Part shown: positions 11,639 through 22,699 of the stretch, one piece after another | Numbering within the stretch: position 1 is the stretch's first letter | How the letters are laid out: every line of letters starts with the position of its first letter | DNA from: Hanleya hanleyi | Lineage: Eukaryota > Mollusca > Polyplacophora > Lepidopleurida > Hanleyidae | Direction: 5' to 3' | NCBI GenBank assembly: GCA_036873755.1 | Contig: JAVTVY010020308.1 | Location: 17,987-81,986 of the forward strand | DNA: 64,000 nt | Position numbers and translations under genes: made by a program | Notes under the pieces: generated by a model | Seen by the model: the letters and a program-made list of their open reading frames with translations, nothing else | Databases searched by the model: none | Told to the model about the DNA's origin: nothing

Positions 11639-11770
11639 GTATACTTTTGTCTTTTTGAATTTGGTGCTAATACTGTTATATGGAAATGGAATAGGTCTTT
11701 GGATTATGGACGCGGGTATTCTCTAATGGACGACGGCTGGATTATGAATGACGGACTAGACGCTTGTAAT
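11639..11770 (+). repeat. 132-bp segment with 98% identical inverted copy in ABCA intron 1
   Basis: This is the reverse complement of 29033-29164, with only two differences in 132 bp by my alignment. A diverged relative lies at about 35560-35660. The 29033 copy interrupts the right arm of a large foldback, so it may mark a transposed segment. Confidence 0.85.
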
Positions 11771-12850
11771 TTCACCAAACTTGGATGGAAGCTTTAGTGG
11801 GAGAGCCCCCTCATTTGATTAGGTTTGGTGTGTGTGTATGCATTCATCCGTGTCCGGTGTTCGTCCGTCCGTCCATCTACTTATACATGTATATACAGGC
11901 CTTGTCTGCATGTATATACAGGCCTTGTCTGCAAGATATCTTGAGAACTACTGGACGGAATTTCACCAAACTTGGCTGGAAGCTTCATTGGGATAGCCCC
12001 CTCATTTAATCAGGTTTTGGTGTTTGTCTGCATGCATTGATTCATCCATGTCCGGTGTCCGTCCATCCGTTCATCTACTTGTACATGTATATACAGGCCT
12101 TGTCTGCAAGATATCTTGAGAACTACTGGACGGAATTTCACCAAACTTGGATGGAAGCTTCATTGGGATAGCCCCCTCATTTGATTAGGTTTTGGCGTGT
12201 GTGCATGCATTCATTCGTGTCCGTCCTTCCGTACTTGTACATGTATATACAGGCCTGGTCTGCAAGATATCTTGAGAACTACTGGATGGAATTTCACCAA
12301 ACTTGGATGAAAGCTTCACTGGGGTAGCCCCCTCATTTGATCAGGTTTTGGTGTTTGTGTGCATGCATTGATTCATCCGTGTCCGGTGTCCATCCATCCG
12401 TTCATCTACTTGTACATGTATACAGGCCTTGTCTGCAAGATATCTGGAGAACTACTTGACGGAAGTTCACCATACTTGGATGGAAGCTTTATTGGGATAG
12501 CCCCATCATCTGACTAGGTTTTGGTTTGTGGGTGCGTTCGTCCATGTTCGGTGTCGGACTGGACGGAATTTCCCCGAACTTGGATGGAAGGTTTGTTTGC
12601 GTGCATCCATCTGTTTCTGATGTCCAGCTTTGTTACATGTATGTACAGGACTACTCTTGTCTACGAGATATGTGGAGAACTACTGGATGAAATTTCACCA
12701 AACTTGGATGGAAGCTTCATTGAAATGGCCTATTATGATCTAATTAGGTTTTGGTGTGAGCTAGGGCTTGCGTGGGTCCATGCTAAATGTGCTTATCTGT
12801 ATGTCCAATTTTTGTTCACTCCATATCTTGGAAACTACTGAAGGCGGATG
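11768..12850 (+). repeat. Tandem repeat, ~175-bp unit, about seven copies
   Basis: AATTTCACCAAACTTGGATG recurs at about 11768, 11959, 12134, 12290, 12463, 12567 and 12691, so spacing runs from 104 to 191 bp. Units also share TTGTACATGTATATACAGGC, GAGAACTACTGGA and a CGTCCGTCC-like stretch. The phrase 'disliked by coding' applies: open frames through it are chance. Related mollusc tandem families elsewhere in this window share GGAACTACTG. Confidence 0.85.
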
Positions 12851-13556
12851 CATGAAACTTCTATACGGTACAGCATGTATACTATAGGTGTGGCGCTTGT
12901 ATATTTTGCATCTTTCCTCTAATTAATGTGATCAGTTTCGAAATAGTTGATGCTTCACAATTACATGTATTTCACATTAGCTGGACGCTGTAGAAGTCGG
13001 CAATCCACTCATTGCTATATAAATCACGACTCATCACTGGATAACTTCAACAATCAAAATCGCCTCTTTGTAATTAATATTTTTAGATGCCCAGCTTTGT
13101 TTAGGATACTTATTGCTACATTTAATGTATAGCACTTTCCCTTAAATTATGTGCCCACTCAAGGTAATGTGGGAGGTTGGGGGAGACGTATGTTTTTGCT
13201 TAAAAAAAACAACCCGCATAGGCTTCGTGCCGGAGCGGTAACTCAAGGGTCAAAGCGGAACCTCTAGTTTTTTATATCCCTTAATTGACTTTCACTTATA
13301 ACACTCCCAGCATTGGAGGTCCTCCTAAACACAGAAGGAATCTATAAACTATGGCCACCTATCTCCCTTCATCAATTTCACATTCAAACCTTGTTACCAG
13401 ACATTTCATCTCGTCGCATTTGCCGACAGGGTGACCGCAACTTTATGATTTCTTAATAAATCTATATTAAACAACAAATTGTTCCTATTTATTTGTTGGG
13501 TAACAGCAGATCTACTCTGTGTCTTTGCCATTGCAGAAGTAAATTGTTTAATATAC
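12851..13556. other. No gene seen
   Basis: This is AT-rich sequence, with no supported feature apart from the approach to the repeat that starts at 13557. Confidence 0.45.
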
Positions 13557-13714
13557 TGTCCCTTTTTCGATCATTTTCACTCAAATTCAAAATTCTGGAA
13601 ACAAAATTACAAATCAATGGTTTGTTCTTGGTAACAATGGACAAAAAGATCCTCTTGTTATTAGCTTACAATTATCGGACAGTGGTGGGCGCCAAGATCC
13701 TTCAGGATCTCTCG
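13557..13714 (+). repeat. 3'-end copy 1 of the hairpin-headed tandem element
   Basis: The segment runs from TGTCCCTTTTTCGATC to GGTGGGCGCCAAGATCCTTC and ends GGATCTCTCG. It matches 18225-18384 and about 27155-27311. The last part contains a perfect small hairpin, AGATCC-TTCA-GGATCT. Only the terminal segment is present at this location. Confidence 0.8.
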
Positions 13715-13756
13715 TTTTTTGTGAAATGAAAATTGACCAATTTGTTTTGTGAATCG

Positions 13757-14258
13757 CCAAAAATGTCCAGGTAAAGTATTTAGGATTTACCTGGACTTGT
13801 GAAGATGACGCAGGGCATGCAATCTGAAGTATTTGGCTTATACATATGCACTATACGCAAGGGAACAAGATTACTTGTGTCAACAAAATCAGTGACACTT
13901 CTCTCTCTATTATAAATAGTATAACTGAATCCTGTCCGCTGGTAACCTATTTAAATTTCTTCCGTCCCAATTCTCCTGCATGTCCAGTAGCTGGGTTGTC
14001 ATGTCTGTACGACTAGTAACGTGAGCAATTTCTCTAAAATGCAAATTGTCCATCTGGACCTATGGTAAAGTGGATGTGTCTGTTTGGGTACCAATTTCCA
14101 TATTCTCATGTGCATAGCACAACAGTGGTTGATTCTCCGACATGATTCGTAAAAGTCACTGTTGGGGGTCAAAATTGTGGCTCAGTTGGTTCGGTGTCAT
14201 CTGCACAAGTCCAGGTAAACCCTAAATCCTCGCAGAGGGTTTACCTGGACCTTTTTGG
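13757..14258. mobile_element. 502-bp hAT-like MITE with terminal hairpins
   Basis: Ends CCAAAAATGTCCAGGTAAA (13757) and TTTACCTGGACCTTTTTGG (14258) form a 19-bp TIR with one mismatch. GTGAATCG flanks both sides (13749-13756 and 14258-14265), a 7-8 bp target duplication as in hAT elements. Immediately inside each end is a second palindrome on the same GTCCAGGTAAA word (13765-13796 and 14209-14250), so each terminus can fold by itself. No transposase is present. Confidence 0.85.
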
Positions 14259-14265
14259 TGAATCG

Positions 14266-14850
14266 GATGAGTTCTCAAGTCGTTGCGTCTATTACACAAT
14301 CTCGTACATTTCATCCCCAGCGGTTGTTTTGGATTGGCATGTCGGTATCTGAAGCCTGCGGTTTTCGCTTTCACACCCGATGTCGATTGCATCCTAACTT
14401 CAAAGGTGTAGTCTGGCCGGCGATGAAATTCAAACCAGTCAAAACTTCACCCTCGCTGCGGATTGGCCTGGTGAGCTGCTTCAGCGCGCTCACTGATTGG
14501 TTCCAGCTATTTATACCCAGAACTGCTATCGGTAACTAACCAAGCCAGTGTATCGATCGTAACCTATCGAATGATATACTGGCTCGCGAGGATGGTTCGG
14601 TGTATGACAAGCCAAGTGCATCTAAAGTAAATTGATAGTGCCTGGTTCACACCATGCCATTCACTCATGTACAGTATAGTGATTTTCAGACCTGGAACAT
14701 GCATTTCTCCCACAAATGAATTCCACAAAGACATTGACTTTGCAGATTTTAAAACCATTGAGTCATAGATAAATTAACTCAAGAATATCTCAGTGCCATC
14801 TCGAGAAGGTACAGGTAACAAGATCATGTGACTGTTTTTTTTTGTGTCAG
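14266..14850. other. No gene seen
   Basis: A 94-codon open frame at 14255-14539 (+) has no recognised motif. Nothing else is supported. Confidence 0.45.
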
Positions 14851-15360
14851 TCCACCTATAGTTGGCGTCACCTGGGACAAGAATAAAATTTCATTTCCGG
14901 ACAATAATTCCTGAAAAACGAAACAGATTTTTTTTCTAATTTGATAAGTGGGTCCCTCGCCTTAAGACCTTGCTTGGGATTGTTTTCCGTGCCGTTCCGC
15001 CTCTAAGCCTCGCCACCTGGGGGCCAATTTGGATACCTTGCCTGAATATCTCGCTTGGGATTGTTAAAATTGTACTTCCAGATAATAACTTTTAAGAACC
15101 TGAAGGATTCTTTCCAAATTCGGTGTGTGGGTACCTTGCCTCAATATCTGGCTTGAGATTCTTGTATAGGTGGTGCCAAACGGGGGATAAGTTAAAAAAG
15201 GATTTCCAGACAATAACTTTTGAAAAAATTGCGTTTCCGTACAGCAACTTGAAACCTGAACTGATTTTTTTCCAAATTTGGCTTCTAGGTACCTTCCATC
15301 AAGTTATCGTTTGGAGATGTTTTGTGCCAATTATTAACCTATAGGTGGCACCACCTGGTG
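14851..15360 (+). repeat. Degenerate tandem family, ~145-175-bp unit
   Basis: ACCTATAGGTGGCACCACCTGG-like words recur near 14854, 15000, 15162 and 15338. Between them are TTTCCAGACAATAACTTTTG-like and GGTACCTTGCCT-like words. Four diverged copies; boundaries approximate. Confidence 0.65.
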
Positions 15361-15625
15361 GCCATGTTGAAATTGCTTTATTACTCTCTTCAAATAATAA
15401 ATGTTTGCTTTACTTAACAGGCAAAAGTATGGAATCCATTATTCCCACAGATCAATTTCACATAAACTAGGATGAAAGTAACTCCGAAAATGGAAGTCAT
15501 TGTGATAAATTATTCTATATTTCGGCAGTGCTTATGCCATCATCAGGAATACATATAAACAATTGGAGTATACAGTCGGCTATATATACAAGTTTGAGTG
15601 GAAAAGGCGGCAAAATAAACATTTC
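15361..15625. other. Spacer without gene
   Basis: I see nothing beyond AT-rich sequence leading into the next tandem array. Confidence 0.45.
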
Positions 15626-16555
15626 TTCATGAAAGTTTGTTATCGTCATTTCTGAGGCAGTACTGCATGGATCTTTCTCAAATTTTGTACACAGGTTCCC
15701 CTTAGGGTCTAGTTGTGCAGGATACATTTGTTTGTCAGATTCGAAAATCCGATATGGCCAATAGATAGCCGTCTTGGACTTCTCCATGAAAGTTTGTTAT
15801 CGTGATTTTTTCCGGAAGTACTTCATGAATCTTTTTCAAATTTGGTACACAGGTTCCCCTTTGGAGTCTAGTTATGCAAGATACCTTTACGGTCCGATTG
15901 AAAATTCTGATATGACCACAAGGCGGCCATCTTGGATTACCTAATGAAACATTGTTATCGCGATTTCTCAGGAACTACTGCATGGATCTTTCTCAAATTT
16001 GGTACACAGGTTCCCCTTGGGGTCTAGTTGTGCAAGATACATTTGTTTGTCAGATTCGAAAATCCGATATGGCCAATAGATAGCCGTCTTGGACTTCTCC
16101 ATGAAAGTTTGTTATCGTGATTTTTTCCGGAAGTACTTCATGAATCTTTTTCAAATTTGGTACACAGGTTCCCCTTTGGAGTCTAGTTATGCAAGATACC
16201 TTTACGGTCCGATTGAAAATTCTGATATGACCACCAGGCGGCCATCTTGGATTTCCCCATGTAACTTTGTTATCATGATTTCTCGAGAAGTACTGCATGG
16301 ATCTTCCTCAAATTTGGTACACATGTTCCCCTTGTGGTCCATTTCTGCAAGATATCTTTTTGGGTCCGATTCGAAAATCCAATATGGCCACTAGGTGGCC
16401 ATCTTGAATTTCCCCTTGAAACATTGTTATCGTGAATTCTCAGAAACTACTTCGTGGATGTTTCTGGAAATTTGGTACACAGGTCCAACATGGGCCCTAG
16501 TTGTGCAAGCTACCTTTTTTGGTCCGATTCGAAAATCCAAGTTACTCTTCAAATT
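15626..16555 (+). repeat. Tandem core, ~157-bp unit with a 315-bp dimer
   Basis: The unit carries CTCAAATTTGGTACACAGGT, then TCTAGTTGTGCAAGATACC, GATTCGAAAATCC, ATATGGCCACCAGGCGGCCA and TTGTTATCGTGATTTCTC. About six copies are seen. AGATAGCCGTCTTGGACTTC occurs at 15763 and again at 16078 with nearly identical surroundings, so a two-unit block of 315 bp was itself duplicated recently. The family is the same as at 25800-26960. Confidence 0.9.
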
Positions 16556-16568
16556 AATACGGTATTCC

Positions 16569-16830
16569 CGAGTTGTGACGTTGCATCACAAGAGTCGGCG
16601 GATCAAACGGTGGGGCGTATTCTATATATTGACTATCCATACCATCACCTTCCATATCAAGGAGTTCAAATGATTCAGAATTAAAATGTATTTCTTCAAA
16701 ATTTAAAATCAGTTTTCTTTAGTCCATGCAGTTGCAAGTGAACTGCCCCACCGTTTCGTCTGCCGACGGGTCGGTTACACGAAGGGACGTCACTCTTGTG
16801 ACACAGCGTCACAACTCGTCAACTGTAGAC
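16569..16830. mobile_element. Small inverted-repeat insertion inside tandem core
   Basis: GAGTTGTGACGTTGCATCAC (from about 16570) and TCGGCGGATCAAACGGTGGG pair with GCCCCACCGTTTCGTCTGCC (16744) and GTGACACAGCGTCACAACTC (ending about 16829). The arms are of unequal length around an AT-rich spacer. The element interrupts a repeat of the 157-bp family. No clear target duplication is visible. Confidence 0.65.
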
Positions 16831-17019
16831 TACTGCGTGTTTCGATCCAAGGGAGATAATCAGCATTCAGACACTTTCGTATTTTCAACATTATTGCGCG
16901 GACCGGATTCCTTCAGTATTAAGTTTTGTACCATCTTACTATTTTCCAGCATGGTATCGTAAAAGAGATATCTCAAACTAGCCCAGTGAACAGAACAGAA
17001 TAAGCATTGGTTCCAAATG

Positions 17020-17196
17020 ATAAAATCTTAAGTATGTTTCATAGCTCATGCCAAAGTGTCAAAGAGACTTGTCTTCGCTTCCAGTACCCAATGATGACAC
17101 GTGCAAAAAAAAAACTTTGCTCATTTCACTTGTACTATAACAACCGACATCAAATACAGTTTCTAAAATCTTCAAACTCCTGCAACTAAGAAAGAT
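17020..17196 (+). repeat. Host element, left of LINE insertion
   Basis: From ATGATGACACGTGC (about 17090) through TTGCTCATTTCACTTGTAC to CTAAGAAAGAT this matches 26968-27128. The element is cut at 17196 by a LINE and resumes at 18206. Confidence 0.8.
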
Positions 17197-18200
17197 TAAA
17201 TAATGATTTGGAATGGTTAAGTAAGTGCAAGGTGTACAGAAAACAGATTAATTATTCATCTTGTTAAGACTGTTTCAATGCTGATTACATGCCCTCAAAA
17301 GCTTGCCCATATGGAAAAAAGGAACTTGAAATACTACTTAATGGCCACACTATTCAAAATGTAAATACTGTTAAACTACTAGGAGTTAATGTGGATAGTG
17401 TTCTTACATGTGGACCACATTGTGAAACATTGTCAAAAAAGCTTTCATCCCTTATTGGACTTTTATTTAGAAATAGACATCTTTTATCTGTGAAAGCCAA
17501 ATCCCTATTTTACACAGCATATATTCAGCCTCACATTGACTATTGTTCTACAATCTGGGGTAATGCCCCTGAATGTTACCTGGAAAGAATTCATAGACTC
17601 CAAAATCGAGTAGCCCAAATCGTACTCGATGTTAACCCTCTTACACCATCAGCATCTCTTTTCAAACAACTAAATTGGATGACAATATATGAAGAATATT
17701 TCTACAAAAAGTACTTCTAATTTACAAGAGCTTCAATTCTGATCGAAACTTTATTTCAAAATTCTTCCAGAAATCATCTGTTGTTACAAACCGAACCTCA
17801 CGATCAAACTGTACTGAAAATCTATACATACCACAATGCAGAACTGAGTACTTCAAGAGAAGCGTAAGCTATTCAGGAGCAATACTCTGGAACAGTCTTC
17901 CACACGATATACGCAAAGCGGAGTCTGTAAATTCTTTCAAGAAACATGTACATAATTTTGTAAATAGCAGAGCCTAACGTGCTAGCTTACTCTGCCACAA
18001 ATTGCCTGTTTTACTGTTTTGTATCTGTAGTTCTTCCGTTACAAATATATAGAAATATGTGTGTGCATGTGTGAGTGCATGTGAGTTATATGTTTGATAA
18101 TATATAACTTTTGTGTTTATCCAGAGGGCCTCAAGGGAGAACAGTCTTCTGACTGATTGTTGTAACCCTCGAAAAATAAAGAATGTATTATTATTATTAT
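17197..18200 (+). mobile_element. 5'-truncated non-LTR retrotransposon, 1004 bp
   Basis: This is the 3' part of a LINE carrying the end of a reverse transcriptase. Target duplication AAGAT flanks it (17192-17196 and 18201-18205). Removing the insert and one AAGAT gives GAAAGATAATATCTTGGTG, which agrees with the uninterrupted copy near 27125-27145. The 3' end has AATAAAGAATG followed by an ATT microsatellite tail, as in many CR1/Jockey-type LINEs that end in short repeats. 5' truncation is usual for target-primed reverse transcription. Confidence 0.9.
17202..17978 (+). pseudogene. Reverse transcriptase C-terminal fragment (LINE), broken
   Basis: Frames read NDLEWLSKC (17202), a stop, then LLGVNVDSVL, AYIQPHIDYCSTIWG and RIHRLQNRVAQIVLD (17289-17720). 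After a +1 shift in the A run near 17706 comes SYSGAILWNSLPHDIRKAES ending FKKHVHNFVNSRA-stop at 17978. These are the thumb and tail motifs of CR1/Jockey-like reverse transcriptases; the catalytic YxDD region is upstream of the truncation. One in-frame stop and one frameshift mean it is non-functional. Confidence 0.85.
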
Positions 18201-18205
18201 AAGAT

Positions 18206-18384
18206 AATATCTTGGTGTTTTCCAGTGTCCCTTTTTCGATCTTTTTCGCTCAGATTCGAAGTTCTGCAAACAAAATTACAAATCAATCGTTTGTTCTTAG
18301 TAATAATGGAAAAAAAGATCCTGTTGTCATGAAGCTTACAATTATCGGACAATGGTGGGCGCCAAGATCCTTCAGGATCTCTCG
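18206..18384 (+). repeat. 3'-end copy 2 of hairpin-headed tandem element
   Basis: This continues the element split by the LINE. It ends GGTGGGCGCCAAGATCCTTC plus AGGATCTCTCG, like the copies at 13714 and 27311. Confidence 0.85.
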
Positions 18385-18392
18385 TATATAAA

Positions 18393-20540
18393 GCTATTAT
18401 TATTAGATCTTTCCATTTTCAGATGGAAAGACCTATTGTTATACTACGGATTCCTATTATTATTATTATGCTATCCAAAATTGTCCCCAACGAAACGTCA
18501 TCAAAGCGTCACTGTAGAGCTTCGATATTGAGCACACGGTTAGACATACGTCTGAAGTTATGCATATTATTTGGACAACTGACCTTGACCTTGACCTAAT
18601 GAGATATAGGCCGGCAAAGTTAAATTTTATTTTGCGAATATTGCGCAAACGGATTGGAAGACGAAGTTGTCATTTGGAAAGCATGTGTTTGAAGTTTTTC
18701 TTAACAAAATGAGCGAATAAAATAAGTAGGTCAGACAGGCAGTTTTCGAGTTCTCTCCCCTGGTGCTGTTTTTCGTGTCTTCGGTGTACAGTCAAAACTA
18801 AAGAACATATCTTAAAGAAAGTTGTTGATTGGTAAGTCTTACATATGGCCATGCTGTAGTTATATTTTTGAATTGTTACGTAACAAGAAAAAGTAGTTAT
18901 CTCCCCCTTTAATACTTTTCAAAACCCGTTAGTTTATAAGGAAATAGGCTACGGCATTGATACTCCTAATATTACTGAACACTTTAATCGCCGAAAAGGA
19001 TGTGACCTTAAATTTGACCTTTGACCTCCAGGAGCGTCGCTATATGAGCGCAAAGTTTGATGGTCAAATCATGAACGGCTAATGCGATCAGCCTGAAAAT
19101 AAGGTCACGTGACCTACGTGACGTCACACGGTCAGCACTCGTATCAGAATTCGGCCTTGACCTTGACCTTTGAAGTGATAAGCATCCAAATATCGAAAAT
19201 ACGGCTTCCATTTACTGAGAAAGTAACACGCTGATAGGCAAGAAACAATGTCACAATAGTAAGCACAATATTGTCTTTCTTTCGGTGCTAGTTATAAAAC
19301 GATCGGATGTGACCTTGACCTTGAATATCGCACAATGTAAAAAACATTGTTCGCGTTTGTCTCAAAAACTACAACATGCAGGAATCTGTAATTTAGTACA
19401 TTTGTACGCCATGATGCAAGTATGACGTCACTGCATTTTCAACCTGACCTTGACCTTGGGTCTTGAGATATGGCCACCGACAGTTTTGCGACTACAGGGT
19501 TATAACTCGAAAACTGTTGGGAATTTCAAGTTGAAATTTGCACATGAATGTAGGTCATTGTATGACGTAACAAAAAAACATTAGAAACCATCAAGATAAA
19601 CCAGAAAGAATAGAACATAAATAGGAATTTGTAAAATTTACGCTTTATTCAAATTTTACGAAAAGTTTTTACTCAATCATCACTATATTTAGCTTTTGTT
19701 GAGAGAATGTATATATGTATTTGCCTGTAAAATTTCAGGAATGTAGCTTTGATACGTTTAGAGATATTAAAAAAAACAATTTTCCCTAACTATTAAGCCG
19801 CTAAATGATTCTCTCGCCCTGTTTGTGGTTAGTTGTTGATTTTATCTATTCAATGGTCGCTGTCAATTTCGCTATAGCGATTCGGCTGCAGGACTCGAGG
19901 CATCCCGTGCTGGCAATAAAATTAATAGCGTGTTACATGACGGAGCTGGCTCATTTTTGAAAACATTATAACTCTAGAACCGCAATAGATACGGACTTCT
20001 AATTTGTTGCCTGGTACTTCCAAGAATGAGTTCTTCCGTTGACCCCGTATTTCTTGGTACAAATTCAATTATGGAAGCAATTTTGCTTCATGTCACATGA
20101 CCATCGATATTTAGGGTCTTTTTGTCGGGAAGAAAACAGTCTGTCAGAAGCACAGTCTCCAGGCGACCAAAACTCAAGCTTAACTTTCTCCATTCAAGCC
20201 ATTGTTTGGACTCCATGGACAATTTTCTAAAGACATTTCAACGTACTAACATTTTCGGATCGATGAAGGAGCCATCTAGGGCCCAAATAAAGCTCGGAAA
20301 TATGTTTAGCAGCTGCCGCTTACCAATATAGGCAAGTTTGTTAGAAGAAAAACGCATAAAAAACTATAAGGTGGTAACAAGCAATGTGAAAAAAGCGTGT
20401 CTGTGCGTGTAAAGCGACCAAAAACAAAGAATGATCGCGACCAAAGCGGCCTGAGACCATGTATTTACTCATTTGCAGTAAGAAGGGAAAGACCGCGTCA
20501 TTGTACCAACAATGTCTAGTTATTATTATTATTATTATCT
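18393..20540. mobile_element. Dispersed element bounded by TTA/ATT repeats
   Basis: The left edge is CTATTATTATTAG with a hairpin TCTTTCCATTTTCAGATGGAAAGA (stem about 9 bp) and a second ATT run at about 18453-18470. The right edge is a TTATTATTATTATTATTAT run at about 20519-20539. The interior has several CCTTGACCTTGACCT direct repeats (18580, 19010, 19155, 19310, 19445), i.e. AGGTCA half-sites on the minus strand. No coding region is recognisable. The outer limits are my judgement. Confidence 0.5.
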
Positions 20541-22189
20541 ACTCCCTCAGTACTATCTTCCTACCAAGTTAATTTATAATGAACCTGTTACGCTTGACCA
20601 TCTCTCATATTCCCAATATCTTATTTCACATTATTTTTCTTTATTTGTATTTAATATACCGTGAAATACAGCAGAGGCAAAATCTAAGGAAGAATGAAAA
20701 CATGGACGATTTACAAAGAAAGTTAGGGCAGTTAGGGAATGAAATAAGTGAGCGCCCAGGAGACATATTTTCTCAGTTTAGAAAAAGCAAGATCTTCAGT
20801 GAAATGTCACACTAGACTGAAATCTGATGATGGTATAGTACAATTTGCAATATAAGCGAGGTTATGGAGATGCAATGTCAGCATTATGAAAATTTATAAA
20901 AAGGTACTGATATTTGTGAAAACAAACCTGTGTTCAAGAACAAGAATTTCCCAAGTCATATGTTTTTATCTACAGCTATAGCCGCGTACGACTAGCCTGG
21001 GACTTCGTAGAGTAATATCCAAATGATAATTTTTTCTATCTCATTTTCGTTGGGGAATGCAAAATCCTTGAGAACAGTTTGTTTTACCATGGTTGTAGAT
21101 AGGCACTAAATCATCTGTATTTGGCGTTACTGTTTATCGATGCGACAATACGAGATTGCCGCATCCGGCTTCCATACAAAAGGGATGCTTCCTCGATCGT
21201 ATTCGGTCGACTGTGACTAGATATTTTTGTGATTAGAACGAACTTTGCTGTGCAGATATTGCCTTTGCGGGGGGCGGATAATGCATTTGTAATACCGTAT
21301 CATTCGCGATTGCTCGGCATATTTCGTCGAAGTCATAGCACCTCGTGCATTATTAATGGGGCAGGGATTTTACTCGCGTAAGACACACCACACACTATAG
21401 GATGTATTTCCGCCCACATAGTCCTCGTATTCTCCATTATCAGGAGATAAAATAACAATCTAAATGAATTGAATATTTCCTCGAGTCTACCTCCGAAGGA
21501 CATCGTGTAATTTGAGGTGTTTTCTCCTGGCTTTTCATCTAAAGCCGACCTCCATGGCAACGGAAGTCATACTACTGACTTGCGCTGCTCTAGGTTCATA
21601 CTGTGCCTGCAAGGAGTTTAACCACGGATGCCAATATGGATTCTTACCGTATAGCCTATAAAAACTACGAGCCGGTCCCGAGTGATACCTTACATGATCA
21701 ACGAATAAACGAAGCCAGAGGTCCATAGTTTTATGGACTTCTGTCGAAGCCCATACCGCTGTAATTTCGTAGTTGGTATATTGGTACACCCCCGCAACAC
21801 ACACTCACATGCGGGCAAGTTAATATCACAGGGATTCGTTACCGTTTTTAATTGGTTAAATAATCAACATAATTAACCAATCACCAACGGTAACGAGCCT
21901 CAGTGGCTAATATTGTCGCAATGAATACGGACCTGAATGAGACAATTGTCTACATAAATGCTGAAAAACCAAAAACCCAATAAATCTAATTAGGGAATCG
22001 ATTGAAGTGGGTCTCAGGGAAGGGGTGGGAGGCAAAGGCATGTTTTTCACCTCAAACCAACTGGCGAGTTACTCTTTTCACAGGGACTGCTGGGTCTCGC
22101 TTCTGACATTTTGGACACAAACACCACATAATATTTCCAAGAAATCCACTAATTACGTGTGATAATAATATTGATGTTTATAATTTCAG
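20541..22189. other. Upstream region of ABCA coding exon
   Basis: I recognise no gene. Open frames at 20579-20815 (+) and 21333-21804 (-) have no known motif. A hairpin occupies 21837-21895. The AG at 22188-22189 ends a pyrimidine-rich TTTATAATTTCAG and is the likely acceptor of the next exon. Confidence 0.45.
21837..21895. repeat. Hairpin, 23-bp arms
   Basis: CGTTACCGTTTTTAATTGG (21837) pairs with CCAATCACCAACGGTAACG (ending 21895) around a 13-nt loop, with about four mismatches. Confidence 0.75.
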
Positions 22190-22347
22190 GTATCGTGAGT
22201 TTCGACGAATAAAGGCGGCTGATCAGTTGTAAACAGTATGTGACTGATCTCCAGCAGCAGAAACTCTATACCCGGAAGCCCTATCGTGAAGCATGTGATT
22301 ACACAAGAGGAAATCAACTCACAAATTCAGTTTCTCAAATAGTCAAG
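22190..22347 (+). promoter_or_regulatory. 5'UTR part of ABCA-like exon with two start-stop uORFs
   Basis: From the acceptor at 22188-22189 to the main ATG there are exactly two upstream ATGs, at 22238 and 22293. Both read ATGTGA, a start codon directly followed by a stop. Both have A at -3. An in-frame TAA at 22210 closes the main frame upstream, so translation cannot start earlier in this exon. Such minimal uORFs are known in other genes to hold ribosomes and lower main-frame translation; the effect here is inferred. Transcription start is not established. Confidence 0.55.
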
Positions 22348-22699
22348 ATGGCTTTCTTCCGTCAGTTCTTTTTGCTCCTTTGGAAGAATTGGGTTCTCCA
22401 GAAGCGGAAGAAATGTGTGACAGTTTTCGAGATACTTCTCCCGGCAGTGTTAGCGGGCATCCTGGTTTTTATTCGGGGTTTCGTCGTCACACACACCGTC
22501 TCAGAGTCCACTATCACCCAACCATTCAATGTAAACGCTGATATTGATCACTACCGCGATCGAGTCACTCCTTCCAGTTTCCTCTACGCGCCCAACAATA
22601 CGATGACTAATGCTATCATGAAGCGTGTGGAAGAGTCTTTGCGGATGACCAGTTGGTATAGCTTCTACGATACGACAATGGCAGAGTCATACCTCAAAG
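22348..22699 (+). CDS. ABCA-family lipid transporter (ABCA3-like), coding exon 1
   Basis: ABCA proteins are full-length ABC transporters that move lipids across membranes of the cell surface and endo-lysosomal vesicles. This exon encodes residues 1-117 plus the first base of codon 118. It opens with MAFFRQFFLLLWKNWVLQKR, the amphipathic LLWKN-x3-QKRK start typical of ABCA1/ABCA3. TM1 follows at about residues 26-47 (VFEILLPAVLAGILVFIRGF), then the start of the large extracellular loop with a possible N-glycosylation site (NNT, 83-85). The start ATG has A at -3 and G at +4 and is the first in-frame ATG after a stop. The donor is AAAG|GTAGG at 22700. Phase 1 matches the next exon. ABCA3-like is by recalled similarity; a sister ABCA type is possible. 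Confidence 0.92.

Noticed and set aside
13557..13714. Helitron 3' end (small hairpin near the terminus)
   Set aside because: The hairpin is present but the end is CTCG rather than CTRR, and a TIR-like GCCCACCAT pair argues against it.
22240..22347. Longer N-terminus for the ABCA exon starting at GTG 22240
   Set aside because: No in-frame ATG exists before 22348, the family begins with the MAFFRQ-like segment, and the main ATG has good context.
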